Assembly: GCF_036785885.1 (NCBI RefSeq)
Contig: NC_092312.1
Coordinates: 12,232,001-12,296,000, forward strand
Direction: 5' to 3'
Length of the DNA: 64,000 bases
From: Coffea arabica
Lineage: Eukaryota; Streptophyta; Magnoliopsida; Gentianales; Rubiaceae
Made by a program: the position numbers and the translations under genes. Shown here piece after piece: positions 1-11,832 of this stretch. The notes under the pieces were generated by a model, which saw nothing but the letters and a program-made list of their open reading frames with translations, did no database searches and was not told the DNA's origin. Positions within the stretch are counted from its first letter, which is position 1. Each line of letters opens with the position of its first letter.

Positions 1-164
1 CTGTAAGGGAAGTTTTGAACAATTTTTTTTTTTAAAAAAAATCTTAATAGTCTCGTAACGAAGCAATAAAATAATTGTTAAACCATATAATTTGTCATTT
101 TTTTTTCAGCTATTAATCTTTCCCTGTTTCCCATGCTGTAGATTAAAGTCCGATGACACTGGAT

Positions 165-330
165 ACTTGGAGCCCACGTACCCAAGTAATTTCCTAAAAA
201 CTAAAAACTGACAAATTCCTCGCACTGCCTTATTGCTGATTACCGTTTTAGAAACTTGGAGCCCACGTCCCTAAGTTATTTCCTAAAAAGTAAAAACTAA
301 CAAATTCCTCAAGCTGCCTTGTTGCTGATT
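165..330. repeat. Direct duplication upstream of the DOT2-like gene
   Basis: Two copies of a roughly 78-bp segment lie at 165-242 and 254-330, offset by 89 bp. Both begin ACTTGGAGCCCACGT and end TTGCTGATT, with only scattered differences. The pair sits about 90-250 bp upstream of a TATA-like sequence, so it may be part of a promoter, though this is inference. The rest of 1-418 shows no gene. Confidence 0.85.
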
Positions 331-418
331 CGTCTCAGAGAATCTCTTCTTTCCTATTACTAGAAGTATTTGTCTTGGATTTCTCGAAATCCTAGGGCTA
401 GGAAAAGTTTGTCGAGTC

Positions 419-425
419 TATAAAA
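419..425 (+). promoter_or_regulatory. TATA-like box before the DOT2-like ORF
   Basis: TATAAAA occurs here, about 165 bp before the first plausible start codon (587), downstream of the duplicated segment. The placement fits a core promoter, but no transcript evidence is available. Confidence 0.45.
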
Positions 426-586
426 CAAGAAAATCGATATCCCTAACCAAACATCTTAGCAGATTTTAAGCGTCTCCAAAGAGATTCTCAATTAAAGGTT
501 CGTTTTCATAGCATCGATTGTTTTCCGTTCTTTGTTCTAATTTTAGTGCAGGTTCTCCCCGAAACTTAATTATCAAACAAATCATC

Positions 587-1123
587 ATGCAGACCTTAGA
601 GTACGTGGAAAAACCAAAATCACAAAATTCTTGTGTTTTCATGCAGGACAAAGAGAGCAAGAATGAAGAAAATCCCCACAAAAAGGGAGAGGAGGCAATC
701 CCTGATGGAATAATGCGTGAAGTTTCTGTTGGGAAGGGATTATCTGGAGCCCTGAAGCTGTTGTTAGATCAAGGATGTCTCAAGGAAACTAAAGAATTGA
801 GTAATCCGAAAACGGGCTCGAAAACAAGCAAGCTTGGCGGGATTTATGATGATCGGGGACAAAGGGAGATAATCATTGAGAGAAGAGATGAGCTTGGAAA
901 TGTCATGAATGAAAAAGAAGCTTTTCGCCAACTTTGTTATAAGTTTCAAGGGAAGAGGCCTGGTAAAACTAAACAAGACAAGCGTATGCGGAGGATCGAG
1001 AGGGAGAAGAATGTGAAGCTATCGTCCCAGAATTCTGAAGAAAGTATGGTGCTAATGGATAATGCTTTGAAGAAGCTTCAAAAACCTTATCTTGTTATCG
1101 AAGGGAAAAAAAGGGCTACATGA
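587..1123 (+). CDS. Free-standing C-terminal fragment of SART-1/DOT2 splicing factor
   Basis: The protein resembles the C-terminal part of plant DOT2, the SART-1 (U4/U6.U5 tri-snRNP-associated) family: VGKGLSGALKLLLDQGCLKE, then KLGGIYDD, IERRDELGNVM, EKEAFRQLCYKFQGKRPGK and KPYLVIEG follow in the family order. Full DOT2 proteins are several hundred residues long. Here only about 150 family residues are present, after a short unrelated-looking lead, and the family's last ~50 residues are absent. I start at Met 587; the frame is open from 518, and Met 641 is another option. Just before the stop is a run of seven A. The next frame continues open to a strong GTAAGT donor at 1206, so either a frameshift has occurred or the true 3' end is spliced. 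A TATA box lies upstream. It is either a duplicated, shortened paralogue that is still expressed, or a decaying copy. Confidence 0.72.
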   Translation: MQTLEYVEKPKSQNSCVFMQDKESKNEENPHKKGEEAIPDGIMREVSVGKGLSGALKLLLDQGCLKETKELSNPKTGSKTSKLGGIYDDRGQREIIIERRDELGNVMNEKEAFRQLCYKFQGKRPGKTKQDKRMRRIEREKNVKLSSQNSEESMVLMDNALKKLQKPYLVIEGKKRAT

Positions 1124-1205
1124 TGAACAGTGCCCACCTGTTGGCTCGCATGAAGGTCAATGGCCTGAGCATCAAGATGCAGCTCCTCGCAAGAGCACTA
1201 AAACT

Positions 1206-2744
1206 AGTAAGTTCCGTGAAGATCTGCAATGCAATACCCTGAACTTTAGGAATATTCTACTTTCACGGTGCACTTTATCCACTATTGGTAATTTTTCTCT
1301 ATTGCTTTTACCATTTTTTTCTTCTTGTTCAGTTCTGTGCCAACTTTTTCTTGTTTGGGAATGTTTACTAAAAATTTTTTCCTTATTAAATTGGTGATAC
1401 AAGAAGCGTAAAAATTGTGGCTCCTTTCTGGTAATGCACAATTTCTGTTGCAAGGGAACATTTAGTGTCTTACTAAGCATGCTACATTGCAAAATACAAA
1501 GAGTGATACCTGACGTTTTATAGGCTCAGGATAGGCAAAATTCTGTCTTTTAATAGTTAGCACAGTAAGCCATGAAGTCAAGCACATCCCATATCGGTGG
1601 GGAAGCACATTTTTGCTGCTATTTTTACCGGTAACTGATAACGTTCAGTACAACAGCAAAGTAGGGTGGAAACAGAATCATAAGTTGGATATGAATTTAT
1701 TTGTCACAAAAATTTGTTACTTGCATTTTTTCGAACTTTTTTTTTTATATTCTTAACCATATTTTTATTTAACATACGTCACATCACAAAAAGTACTATA
1801 GTATTATTTCAAATAATATTTTCAAATGATCTCCAATCCAAACACACTCATTCTCAATGAAGCAAAGTTTAATGCCTGGTTTCGTTTGCAGGTCGAATCA
1901 GCTGGCAAAAATCCTGTAATGCGATCCAATATAATTAACAACTCAGGTCCTCAAATCCAGTCCGTTATCGGTCTACCAGTAATTGCCTAATTGACGAGGA
2001 AATATGAAGCAAATTTAAATGGAAACAGAGTGATGATCAAAGGCACACCCTTCTATTTTTAACACCTAAAACATGTAGACACAAGACACCACAATTTTGG
2101 CCCAGAGAGAGAGAGAGGAATGGATGTAGAACAAGGCAAACTGATAAGGAAACCATTCTTTGGTAGCATAAGCTTTAACTTCTCTTTGTTTCTACCTTGT
2201 ATATTTGTTTCCGCTTTGTCCAGAAACAAATGGAGCAGTAGTAGAAGACAGAGAACCGGACAAGAGAATTTCTACAATAAGTACAACACAGGTAACATGA
2301 TCTTTCTTGGAAACTACATAATAGCATTTATACCTTGTAAGTTTGCAAGAGTACACATTTAAGGTAATGCATCCACCCGAGTCCTGTTGCTTTCGTCCTT
2401 TTTATGTCTTGAGTGTAACTGAATCCTCATGCCTCCACCCATACTCTAAATGCATACTTTAAACAGAGAAGTGAGAAGCAAATTTAACAGTCTAATGAAA
2501 AAGAAGATAAAAACCAGAATGGGTACTCATGAGATAATCTTTGCATCTCAATATAACAGGTGCTCCTGCAAAGAGAAGCTTAAAAGAAGACATTCATACT
2601 TCACCAGATAAGGGAAAGATTCAAATGAGAACATGGATTGGGTGGTTAAGAATTAGGAATCATTAGGTCCAGACCCAATTATCCTTGTAAAATTCAGCTT
2701 AATTTCAACATTATTTTGCAAATTACAGAGACAGACTGCTTCAG
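1206..2744. other. Downstream of the DOT2-like ORF; possible extra exon
   Basis: A good donor (GTAAGT, 1206) and an acceptor (TTTGCAG ending at 1891) could join the DOT2-like region to an exon ending at about 1990, but no choice of phase gives a family-like protein. Short AT-rich sequence follows. I see no other gene before the end of the Di19 gene at 2745. Confidence 0.35.
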
Positions 2745-5700
2745 TTACTCGGCTAACAGGGTACAGGCAAGCAGATCTTGAACGAAAACAGCTCGCCCAG
2801 TAGCTTGTCTCATTCTTTTTTCTCGCTCTTCGTGACTTAAGGATGACTCGAAACTGCAAAGATGGTTACATAGGTGATAAAGAAAAGTGGTGGATAGACA
2901 TGTAGAAAGATTGTATGACAAGAGACAACAGTTGCAGGAATACAAAAAAGCAACTCACGGTAAGGCATTATAGACAAATAAAGAAAGTTCCTCAGTTCAC
3001 ATTATCTATTACGTTTTACTACGGCTGCAAATCAAGCTTTATCTGGGATAATTCTTTCATTAATCCACGTCTTCATCAAGTCAAAATGAAACCCAAAAGT
3101 GAGCATTATAAACAGCCTTTGTTATTATGTAATAAAACAAGACCAAGATCTTATCCAGCCCTCTTCTGCTTTTACTAAATGAGTCTTGGAATTGAAATGA
3201 TAGAACTCATGTTGCTCTGTTCCTTGTATACCACAAAACATCTCAGAGCTGTTTAATTTTCTTCCCAAAGATTAAACTCAGGAAAATAATGAGGACTTTC
3301 TTAAAGGTTTAAGCATTTTCGCTTCCTTACAAAATTAATCATGAAAAACAGCCGTCTGCAGTTACAGATACAGGAACTCAAAGATCATTTCCTGAGGCGG
3401 TGAACAACATAAAGACTCCTCGAAGATTGAATACTGAAGCTTAACAATACTATCTTGTCTTATTTTTTACCATAGTAGAAAATGTCATGCAGTTGTAAGG
3501 GTTTGAAGCCCCTAACCTCCTGCAGTTTTGACTCTTCAAACAAAAATTGCACTAAGTAATGGGTGGTCCTAGATTGAAGCTGTGTATGCATGACACCATC
3601 CATACAGGATTCATTCATTCATGCTAACAGATCGACCAGACAAAGCATGCTCCAAATGAATGGCAAGTTAGCTTTGGGTGCCTAGTGCTCTTACAGTTCA
3701 TTGACCTGTCAGCGAATAGAAAATGGCATCTCAAACGCTCAGTAGTCCTCCTATAAATCTGGAAGTAAACAAAAGTTGTGGAGGACCATTGGCCAAAGTC
3801 AAGCAAAATATGTCTAGAATATCAAGTCAACTGAATTAAAAAGCGGTTCTTTGGTAACTCTCTTAAGCTATAAACCATCACCAAGCCAAGTTAATGGGTG
3901 CAACTAAAATATTTGTTCCATTTCCATTCCTCATGATGAATCATTGTGGCAAGGGGCGCCAGTTCTACAGCACATGAAGACTTATCAATCATAACAAGTA
4001 GAATTACAGCTATAATATTTAAGTTACATCAACGTACTCTTATAGATTTTGGATTTATTTACTCCTTTCTGCAGTTAGAGATATACTGCCTTAAAAATTG
4101 CAAGCTATTAATGCAGGAACTACAAAATCAACAAACAACCTAGATAATTAATCTTCATCCAAGCTCTATCCAGCCCATCATTGGCCAATTTCAACAAGAA
4201 AATAGAGCAACTACTAAAGGTAAGGAATTAAGCTTTGTGTTCTTCTCATAGCATCTCATTTCCTATAAATGGAATACCATTATGCTTATGCTCCTAGCTG
4301 GTTCTTCCATTCACTTCTAAAACATACTGTGGCATGCATGTATTCTAGTCGTGGAAACTATGTGACTTACAGTAATCTCCAAATTAGTGTATAATATAGA
4401 CATAAACTACTTGAACATACTGATTAAGCTACCTCGATTTCCATGTATGCTGTAATGGCATGGACTTCGTTGATGTGTCCTCAATACTGGACACCAAAGT
4501 TTTTGAAATTTCATCCGCTTCAGATGCAGGAAAATTCAGAACAAGAGAAGAAAGTAGTGGATCAGCCATTGCACCAGATGAGGTTGCATTGTTCGATCGG
4601 TACCCACTGCCACCTAAAAGAACCTGTAAATGGGCCTCCCTAAGATCCCTCCCCAGCAGAGAGAGTGCCTGACTACTGGGAACTGCAACTCTACGTAGTC
4701 TACGACGTCGCTGCAAGTAATCTTAAGTTAAAGAAATAATGAAATGATCGAAGGACGAGCAAATTGTTCATTATAATGCAGCTTTAACTATGTAATGTGA
4801 AGGTTTACTATGAAGCCAATAGAATATGAATATAAAAGTTCCACTTTAAAGGATATCTTGAATAAATGTCCATGTTGCAACGTGATATGACTCAGCATGT
4901 TTCTTGCAACTTTAATAGAGCAAACTGGACAAACCTGCAAGAAAAATGTGAATTCATTATGACAGTCTTCATTTTAAAGTTAATACTAAATAAAAAATAG
5001 TAAGTGATACAAAAAGCATCCAACAGAAGAATACATGCATGGAAGACGGAAACTCTCTTGCTGTCTCTCACACTGGCAACCACCCTCTTTTACTAACAAA
5101 CAGACTAATGGCAGAGTTCAATAAATTGTATCCCGGAAGTGCTTTTTTTACCAACCTAATTGTGATAACCCAAGCGCTTAGACCACAATTGAAGTATAAA
5201 TCCCTGGAAACCATTAACATTTCAGTAAAGCACAAGGGGAAATAGGAAATTTACTCAACACTACCATGCATTCAGGTGAGTCATTAAACATAAAAGCACT
5301 CCTACAATGAATTATGTCTTTCCAATTAGTGAAGGATTTAGCAAACTACATACTTTATCTAGCATTTGAAAAACCGTGACCCAGACCAGTGACAACAGCT
5401 GTTGAAGCTGTTTTAACTTGCAACAGGCATATATATGACCCTATAGAACACCTCTAGTTTTGGATTTTTTTCAACACCCCTATAACTGATTAGTGGCAAG
5501 CTCATTGCAACTATAATAGCCAACTGCAAGAAAGAAAAGAGTTGACAACAAAATTAAAATATTTCCAAAAGAAAGGGTTAACATGCATACCATTTACCAG
5601 ATATTGCGTCCATCTAGCAAAGTTATCATAATGATATGGAAAACAACCAATAGTCATAACCACAGTTAGCTTCTTACTGACCAGGAAAACTAAGGAAAAT

Positions 5701-6949
5701 TCTGCCCTAGACTATCTCCAAAATTCTAGCCTAGGAGAGTCAAATGTTCCCCCCACCCCCAAGAAAAAGTTTTGAGAATCCTTCCCAGCCTTAGGTTTCC
5801 ACTGTGCTGGTGATTTAACTCTTCTCCTTCCCTTCGCATTTAAACCAGGTTATACTGTAGATATAGCCTGAATAGAATTACCCAAAACTCATGCCTCTCA
5901 TGCACAACAATGAAATATACAAATTTGAGGAAACAAGAATAAGAGAAATGCCCAAAAGGTTTGGTGCAATTGGTCAGGACTCAGGAAGTCAGAGGAGGTT
6001 CAGATTCAGTCTTCAAACCCACAGAAAGGTGGTTTCATTAATTCACACAAAATTAATTTATACTCCCTTCAATGCCTCAATCTCTTGCACCCTAACCCCC
6101 GCCAAACCAATGCTTTCGACCCTCATCCGAACCCCAAAGCAAAAAGCAGCACACCCAAGAAAGGGGGAAAAAGGGTCAAAACATATCCTTTGGCAATAAA
6201 TCTGAACCTAACTCTGCTTCCTTATATAATGTGCAGACAAAAGTATTAGAGCCTATACAAACCAAATAAATACCCAAGATGGTGACGTCCCAACCTACTA
6301 AATAGAGTCAAGATTTACTTTTTCACCCATTTAGCCAACATTTCCTTCACTAAAATGGCAAAAAAGACAGAAATTAGCAGAATATAACTCTAAGCTCAAA
6401 TTTGCATGCACCAATCCCTTTTCAAATCCTAAAATCACTTTTTTTTTCATTTACAGCGCCAAGATTACCAAATTTGAACAAAAGTACAACAAAGATCAGA
6501 ATTTGACAACACAAAAGAGAGTGATCAGCACATTTCCCAGAAACAAAAGGTAGCAAATATTAAAAAAGAAAAAAAAAAAAAGAAAACTCACGGAAACTTT
6601 GGACTCGCAAGAATGCTCATCTTCAAGATGTGAGCAAAGGGATGCAATATCAAAGTCTTCGTAACAATACGGGCATGGAAAATCGGGTCGAATCTCCTCT
6701 TCCACCTCGAAATCATCAATATTTAACCGATCTGAAAAATTCAACGCGGCCATCCCCACAAAATAAAGCCAAAACATGTTTCAGATCACTCAAAGAAAAC
6801 ACAACAAATATTTATTCAGAAATGAAATATAAATACCAACCCAATTGAGAGCTCTGATGTTGGCTGCTATGGCTGTGATGATGGTGATGCTGCAAGTTGA
6901 ATTGGCGCTTAGCAGCCGCGAGGCGAGAGGTCCAGAAATCAGAGTCCAT
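2745..6949 (-). CDS. Di19 (drought-induced 19) zinc-finger protein, 5 exons
   Basis: The spliced protein is 239 residues. Exons on the minus strand are 6949-6841, 6731-6592, 4934-4857, 4716-4433 and 2853-2745, and all phases agree. It starts MDSDFWTSRLAAAKRQ, typical of Di19. A His/Ser-rich stretch follows, then two paired C2H2-type fingers: CPYC at about residue 56 and CPVC at about 85, the second ending HITLQHGHLF. Next come a basic RRRRLRR nuclear-localisation-like patch (about 112-118) and the conserved C-terminal EKRMRQATGRAVFVQDLL motif. Known Di19 proteins are nuclear, stress-responsive transcription-related factors and calcium-dependent kinase substrates; that role is inferred from family. 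Intron 3 is an AT-AC intron (separate entry). Introns 2 and 4 are each about 1.6 kb. Length and order match the family, so I read it as intact. Confidence 0.95.
4717..4856 (-). other. U12-type AT-AC intron in the Di19 gene
   Basis: Minus strand: exon 3 ends ...TTCAAG and the intron opens ATATCCTTT (4856-4848), an exact match to the minor-spliceosome 5' splice site. The intron ends TTAC, with a branch-site-like TTCTTTAAC at 4735-4727, one mismatch from TTCCTTAAC. The likely branch A at 4728 is 11 nt from the intron end, the usual spacing. Splicing this way gives HLFK|LQRRRRLRR, as expected for Di19; a GT-AG choice at this junction does not. Length 140 nt. Confidence 0.92.
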
Positions 6950-8992
6950 GAAGAGCAAAGGAATAAAAATGAAGAAAGAAGAAAAGGGTCCAGCTAAAAT
7001 ATGACTAATATTTAAGCAAGGTACTATTCTTTAAAAAAAAAAAAAAGTCTTCTACCAAATAATTTCCAACTTTTCCATTCTTCTCTGTCTGTATGTATTA
7101 AGGTGACAATGATCTTGTTTATTATTCGTTTTCTTTTTTTTAGTTTGTTTCAATAGGCTGAGCTTAAAAACCAATCTGGGGTGGGATTGTAGTGTTTTAT
7201 TTTTGTTTTCCCAGGCTTGAACCTTGAGGTAGTCTTGGTGGCGCACATTCATCTCATCTCTGAGCGGTATTTGTTATAAAAGGCAAAGTGTAAGGAGTGG
7301 GTGGAGATGACAGCAAAGTGACTAAATCAGAAATTGTCGGAATTTTGGATTAGATTTTTTTTGTGGATAATTATTAGTGGTTTGAGATTTTTTTTGTTTT
7401 ACTTATTAGCTTGCATACTAAAATACAAACCCCCTAAAGCGTTGGATGTACTATAAGATTTGTTTGTGGACCAGAAATAATCAATATATGTTTGGTGTGT
7501 CAATACTTTATTTTTTTATTTTATCCTTTTTAGCAGGGAAGGAGTAGAATATTAAAAAAAAAAAGGGATCTCGAACCTCTAATTTTTGAAATTTCAATTG
7601 CAATCACTAAACTAAAGATTTCTCGACTTTGTGTGTGAATACTTGTTTATAACGCGTTATAGTAATTTCTTTCCATTGTTCCTTTCATTTATTTATATAT
7701 AAAATTTTATAGTAACTCTATAAAGTTATCTGACTTTGTCATTATTTTTCTTTTAATATCTAGATTAACATATTAAAAATTAACATTCTTTTGAGAATAC
7801 TTTAACTTTCAATTTACACAAAGTATTTAAATGGTGAAAAAAGAGTCAAAATTGTAACAAAATTTATAATGATTAATCAAAGAGTAAAACTGAGTCAATT
7901 TTGTACAAAATTTATGTATAGTTAGTAAAAGTGATGAAAAAAAATATTATGAATTATGTTGATTTTCAAAAATAAATTTTATTATGATATAATGGAGAGA
8001 AATTTTCTCGAATGCAATGGAGAGAAGTCTAATCCGTTCATAATATGTCATATATGTTCTTAATTATGTCATAGATGAAGTTTATGAAATTTTAAATCTT
8101 TTGCTATGTTTCAAAAGAAACGTAATAAAAGTAAGATTCTTTTTAGATGTTCTTTAATTATAATTTTGTCTCATATATAATATTTTAAATAAGCTGTTTT
8201 AGTAACAATTTTTTAAAATTCTCCAAGATGCATTCTTTAAAATACGTAAGACATATATTTTTATTGTGTTTAACTACTATATTAAATAGACATGATTTTG
8301 AACTCTTTTTTCTAATAGAATATGCTTTTAATCAAATTTACACTATGATTTTACATAAATTTACAATCGAAATATTTTAAAGTCTCTTGGAGAATTTTTT
8401 ACTCTAGTACTGAGACTTTTATAATAACAAATTGCTATTAGAGACTTTAAAATAACACATTGCAACAAATGTTCAACATATTTTAGTTTGTCATAGTAAT
8501 CAAATAATCTCAGTCAAGTGAAATTACATGTTACGTTAAAATCATTATTGAATTGATACTACAAAACTAAAAGATATTTTTTGACTCGCAAAACTAAAAG
8601 ATATAAAACATAATTTACTTTTGTCTTGGGTAGTTGACTCATCAAACAAAGGACCTTATTTGGCTTTTATAAACACTTAAAATATCATGTTAATAGAGAT
8701 AAATCATCTTTGAGATGGAATAAGTGCAATAATTGATCCAAGACAACATAGGGATTTGCTTGGCAAAGAAAAAAGTTGGTTTAATAAGATAGGGAGGTCA
8801 TGGTAAAAAGAGTAGAGTATATGTTAACTACCACAAAAAAATGAAAAATAGTTTTTGCCCTCTTAAAAGATACACTAAGGAAATTTTAATCATATCTCAG
8901 AAGTAACAATGACATTTGGATGGTAAGTTTTTGCAAAAAAATTTGTTACACATATTTTTTTAATTATCTTTTTATCTTAAATATATTATATT
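6950..8992. other. Intergenic, AT-rich; no gene seen
   Basis: This lies between the Di19 start and a short MITE. It should hold the Di19 promoter (plus-strand coordinates above 6950). The rest is very AT-rich with poly-A/T tracts. A stretch at 7530-7630 resembles one at 53160-53290, a low-grade dispersed repeat. Confidence 0.5.
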
Positions 8993-9117
8993 ATGAGTAA
9001 ATCTTATGTACACTAATGATATATATATTATTACAGTTGGATACATAATACATATATTATATGTCATATATCTAATGATAAGAGTGTATACACTGTCAGT
9101 ATATAGAAGATTAATCT
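8993..9117 (-). mobile_element. Short MITE, 'GACAGTGTATA' family, copy 1
   Basis: Read on the minus strand this matches the copy at 40740-40911 from end to end: both open near GATTAAT...CTATA, contain ACTGACAGTGTATA and end with ...AGTAAAT or ATTTACTCATAATA. No coding capacity. Family size about 125-170 bp, so a non-autonomous element. Confidence 0.7.
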
Positions 9118-9566
9118 TTATATTATTACACGTATATTTGTCTACAAAAACTCAAAAAACTTTTTATATTCAAATGGGTTCGCCAATTCTCGTCCAAGCG
9201 ATTGGTCCTTGAAACCCAGTGAAAAGATGCGGGAGGTCCAAGAGTTGGGGCCCAACCCAACAAAAAGGGCAAAAAATAAAAAACTGATAAATTTCAAGAA
9301 CTCAAAAATTACGCAATGTCATAAGCAGGAAGAGTAACTAGGAACTAGAAGTGACTTTTACGACGTCGTACAATTTTATTTCAGTTTCCGTTTTGCTTTT
9401 AACCGTCGCTTGATCGCCCAAATTGGGAGTCAAATCCTCTATCCCTTCAATTGCCTCAAAATTAGGGTTAGGGCTTTTTCCTCCTCGTTCTAACAGAAGC
9501 GCCTACGCCAAAACCCCCTTTCTATATATATCTATCTTTCGACAACCAACATCTCATCTCAAGTCA

Positions 9567-11194
9567 ATGGCAAGCAGAGGCCCAGCAACCTATCAACATT
9601 CCAGGCGGGGCGGCGGCGGCGGCGGAGCAGGAGGAGCTAATGCTGTTGCGAAGCCGGGATTAAGAAAACCAGTGTTTGTAAAGGTGGATCATTTGAAACC
9701 TGGGACAGCTGGGCACACTTTAACTGTTAAGGTCTTGGAATCCAACACTGTTCTGAATAAAAAGCCCCGAAACCCATCGTCGTTTCGTGGTCCATCGTTC
9801 CAACAACAGCAGCCCAGTCGCATCGCTGAGTGTCTTGTTGGTGATGAAACGGGAACTATTCTCTTCACTGCCCGTAACGAGCAAGGTCCAATCTAAAATT
9901 TTTTTAAAAGGTTTTAGATGATTTATCTATTTATTTATTCTTTTGCTTTTTCCCCGGTCTCTCTCTCTCTCTTTTTTTTGGGGGGGGGGGTGGTGAGGTG
10001 CTTGGTTAGTTCTTGGGTTTGGTGAATTACTTGCCGGTCTGAATTTAAGGTGGATTAGTTATTGTTGTACGGTATGGAGTCAAGGAAATAATTAGTACTC
10101 GGCGGAAAGGAGACCGAATAGGTGTGCACCTTGGTTCACTCGGTGTAAATTTAGTAATATTTGATGATATATTCATTCAAAATTTTTACTTTGTGCGTAG
10201 ACAATGTTTCAAATGTGGGAAATTACAATATGAGCTGTGTATGTTGTGCAAGATATCTGAATGTTTAAACACTGTTTTCTGATGATTTTTTCACGCTGAA
10301 ATGTCTTTTCGTTTAATGAGAAGATATGCATCCTTTGATTTTCAGACCTAAAAAGAAATAATAATAATGTCACCAAAAACTCAAACTTAGATGAGAAGGG
10401 CTGAATTTCTCTTGAATTTATTTTGACTTGTCGAGTTGTTATTTGTTTGTCATTTTAAGCTCCTGCTTGAAGGGTTAGGTGCGCTAGCTGTAGAACTTCT
10501 GATGGTGCAATACAGCTGATAGTCTTTAACCTTATGTTCCTCCCTGGTTGTCAGCGTTTTTTAGGCCAATTTGGTGAGGTTATGTTAGGGGGCTATTTGT
10601 GACTGAACTAGATGTCTTTCACATTATACTTGACTAAATGGACCGAAAAATTTATGATTTTCACTTTGTTGTCATCTTACGTCCCCAGCATAATGGCTGC
10701 AGTGTTTGTGGAAATGGTATTAATTTGTAATGCTTCTTGCATTTGTGTTTTCAATTTGAAGTGCTTGATTTCTAGAATTTCATCCCCTTGTTTATTCTAG
10801 TGGGGTTATTTACTTTCATTGCCATTTAGGGGACTACATACTTGCAGCGGCTAAGTGAACATGTTGCTTTGTCAGCTTATTAGAATATATGACTTACTTT
10901 GAAGGTTGTGTTCTTGTGCTAAAAGAGTTCAGGCATTTTATAAATTGTTAACTTCTAGCTAGAAGAAGAGTGAGCTTCCTGACTGTTTTATTCATTGCAG
11001 TTGAATTGATGAAGCCAGGCAATACTGTCATCCTTCGCAATGCAAAAATTGACATGTTCAAGGGTTCGATGAGGCTAGCTGTTGATAAATGGGGCCGCAT
11101 TGAGGTGACAGAACCTGCAAAATTTGCAGTTAAAGAAGACAACAATTTGTCCTTGGTAGAGTATGAGTTGGTGAATGTAGCCGAAGAATCTTGA
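9567..11194 (+). CDS. OB-fold single-stranded nucleic-acid-binding protein (At4g28440-like), 2 exons
   Basis: Exons are 9567-9885 and 11001-11194 with a GT-AG intron in phase 1; the protein is 170 residues. Start MASRGPATY is chosen because what precedes it in frame does not look like the family. A Gly-rich tract (GGGGGGAGGA, from a CGG-rich run) is followed by the OB-fold: KPVFVKVDHLKPGTAGHTL, VKVLESN, IAECLVGDETGTILFTARNEQ, then across the splice VELMKPGNTVILRNAKIDMF, MRLAVDKWGRIE and EDNNLSLVEYELVNV. This order and the motifs match the plant At4g28440-like family, related in fold to SOSS-B/hSSB1 single-strand-binding proteins. The precise role in plants is not shown here. Both exons are open and family length is normal, so the gene looks functional. 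Confidence 0.93.
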
Positions 11195-11832
11195 ATTTGT
11201 TTCATGATTTTCTGTCACCAAGTCTATTTTGGGTAATGATTTGTTTGTCTATGGGTATATTGGTATACAAGCTCACTCAATCAGTAGAGTATTTTCTTAT
11301 TATTAACATGTGATAGGACTAATCTAATATTATATGTTGTAGTTTGTATGTTAAAAAGAATATTAACTGACTCTGCCTGGCAAGAATGTGGACTGCAGAG
11401 AGTTTGCCAAGTTGTGTTTAATTCAGTTTTTGTACTTCTCTCCAAGTTGTGCTGTTTCAAATTTTTAGTTATCCTTTTTCTTTTACTGTTTTGGTGGAGT
11501 GAAATTTGCTATTTTTGTTTTTCATTTGCTTTTGTGTTTGTATCATGTTAGCTTATTTCGGCGCTAGATTCTAACACCTCATCTGAAGGAAGGGTTTCTG
11601 CACCAATAGATAAGTTGCTTTTAGTTTTTTCTTTGCATCCATCGACTTACCTCAGACTTTGGAGTTACTGATGCTCATTTGAGTCTTGGCGGCCTCCTTG
11701 GAGTCTTGTTTGTATGCTCATTCGAGACTTTTGGAGTTACTGATGCTCATTCGAGCATTGGATCTGAAACATGTTGACTTTTAAGAGTTTTATAGTGGGC
11801 ATTTCAGTGTATCATGACCTTTGCATCACCGC
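11195..11832. other. 3' flank of the OB-fold gene; no further gene
   Basis: This probably contains the 3' UTR of the OB-fold gene. A small direct repeat (TTTGGAGTTACTGATGCTCAT, near 11659 and 11729) is visible. No coding region is supported. Confidence 0.5.
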
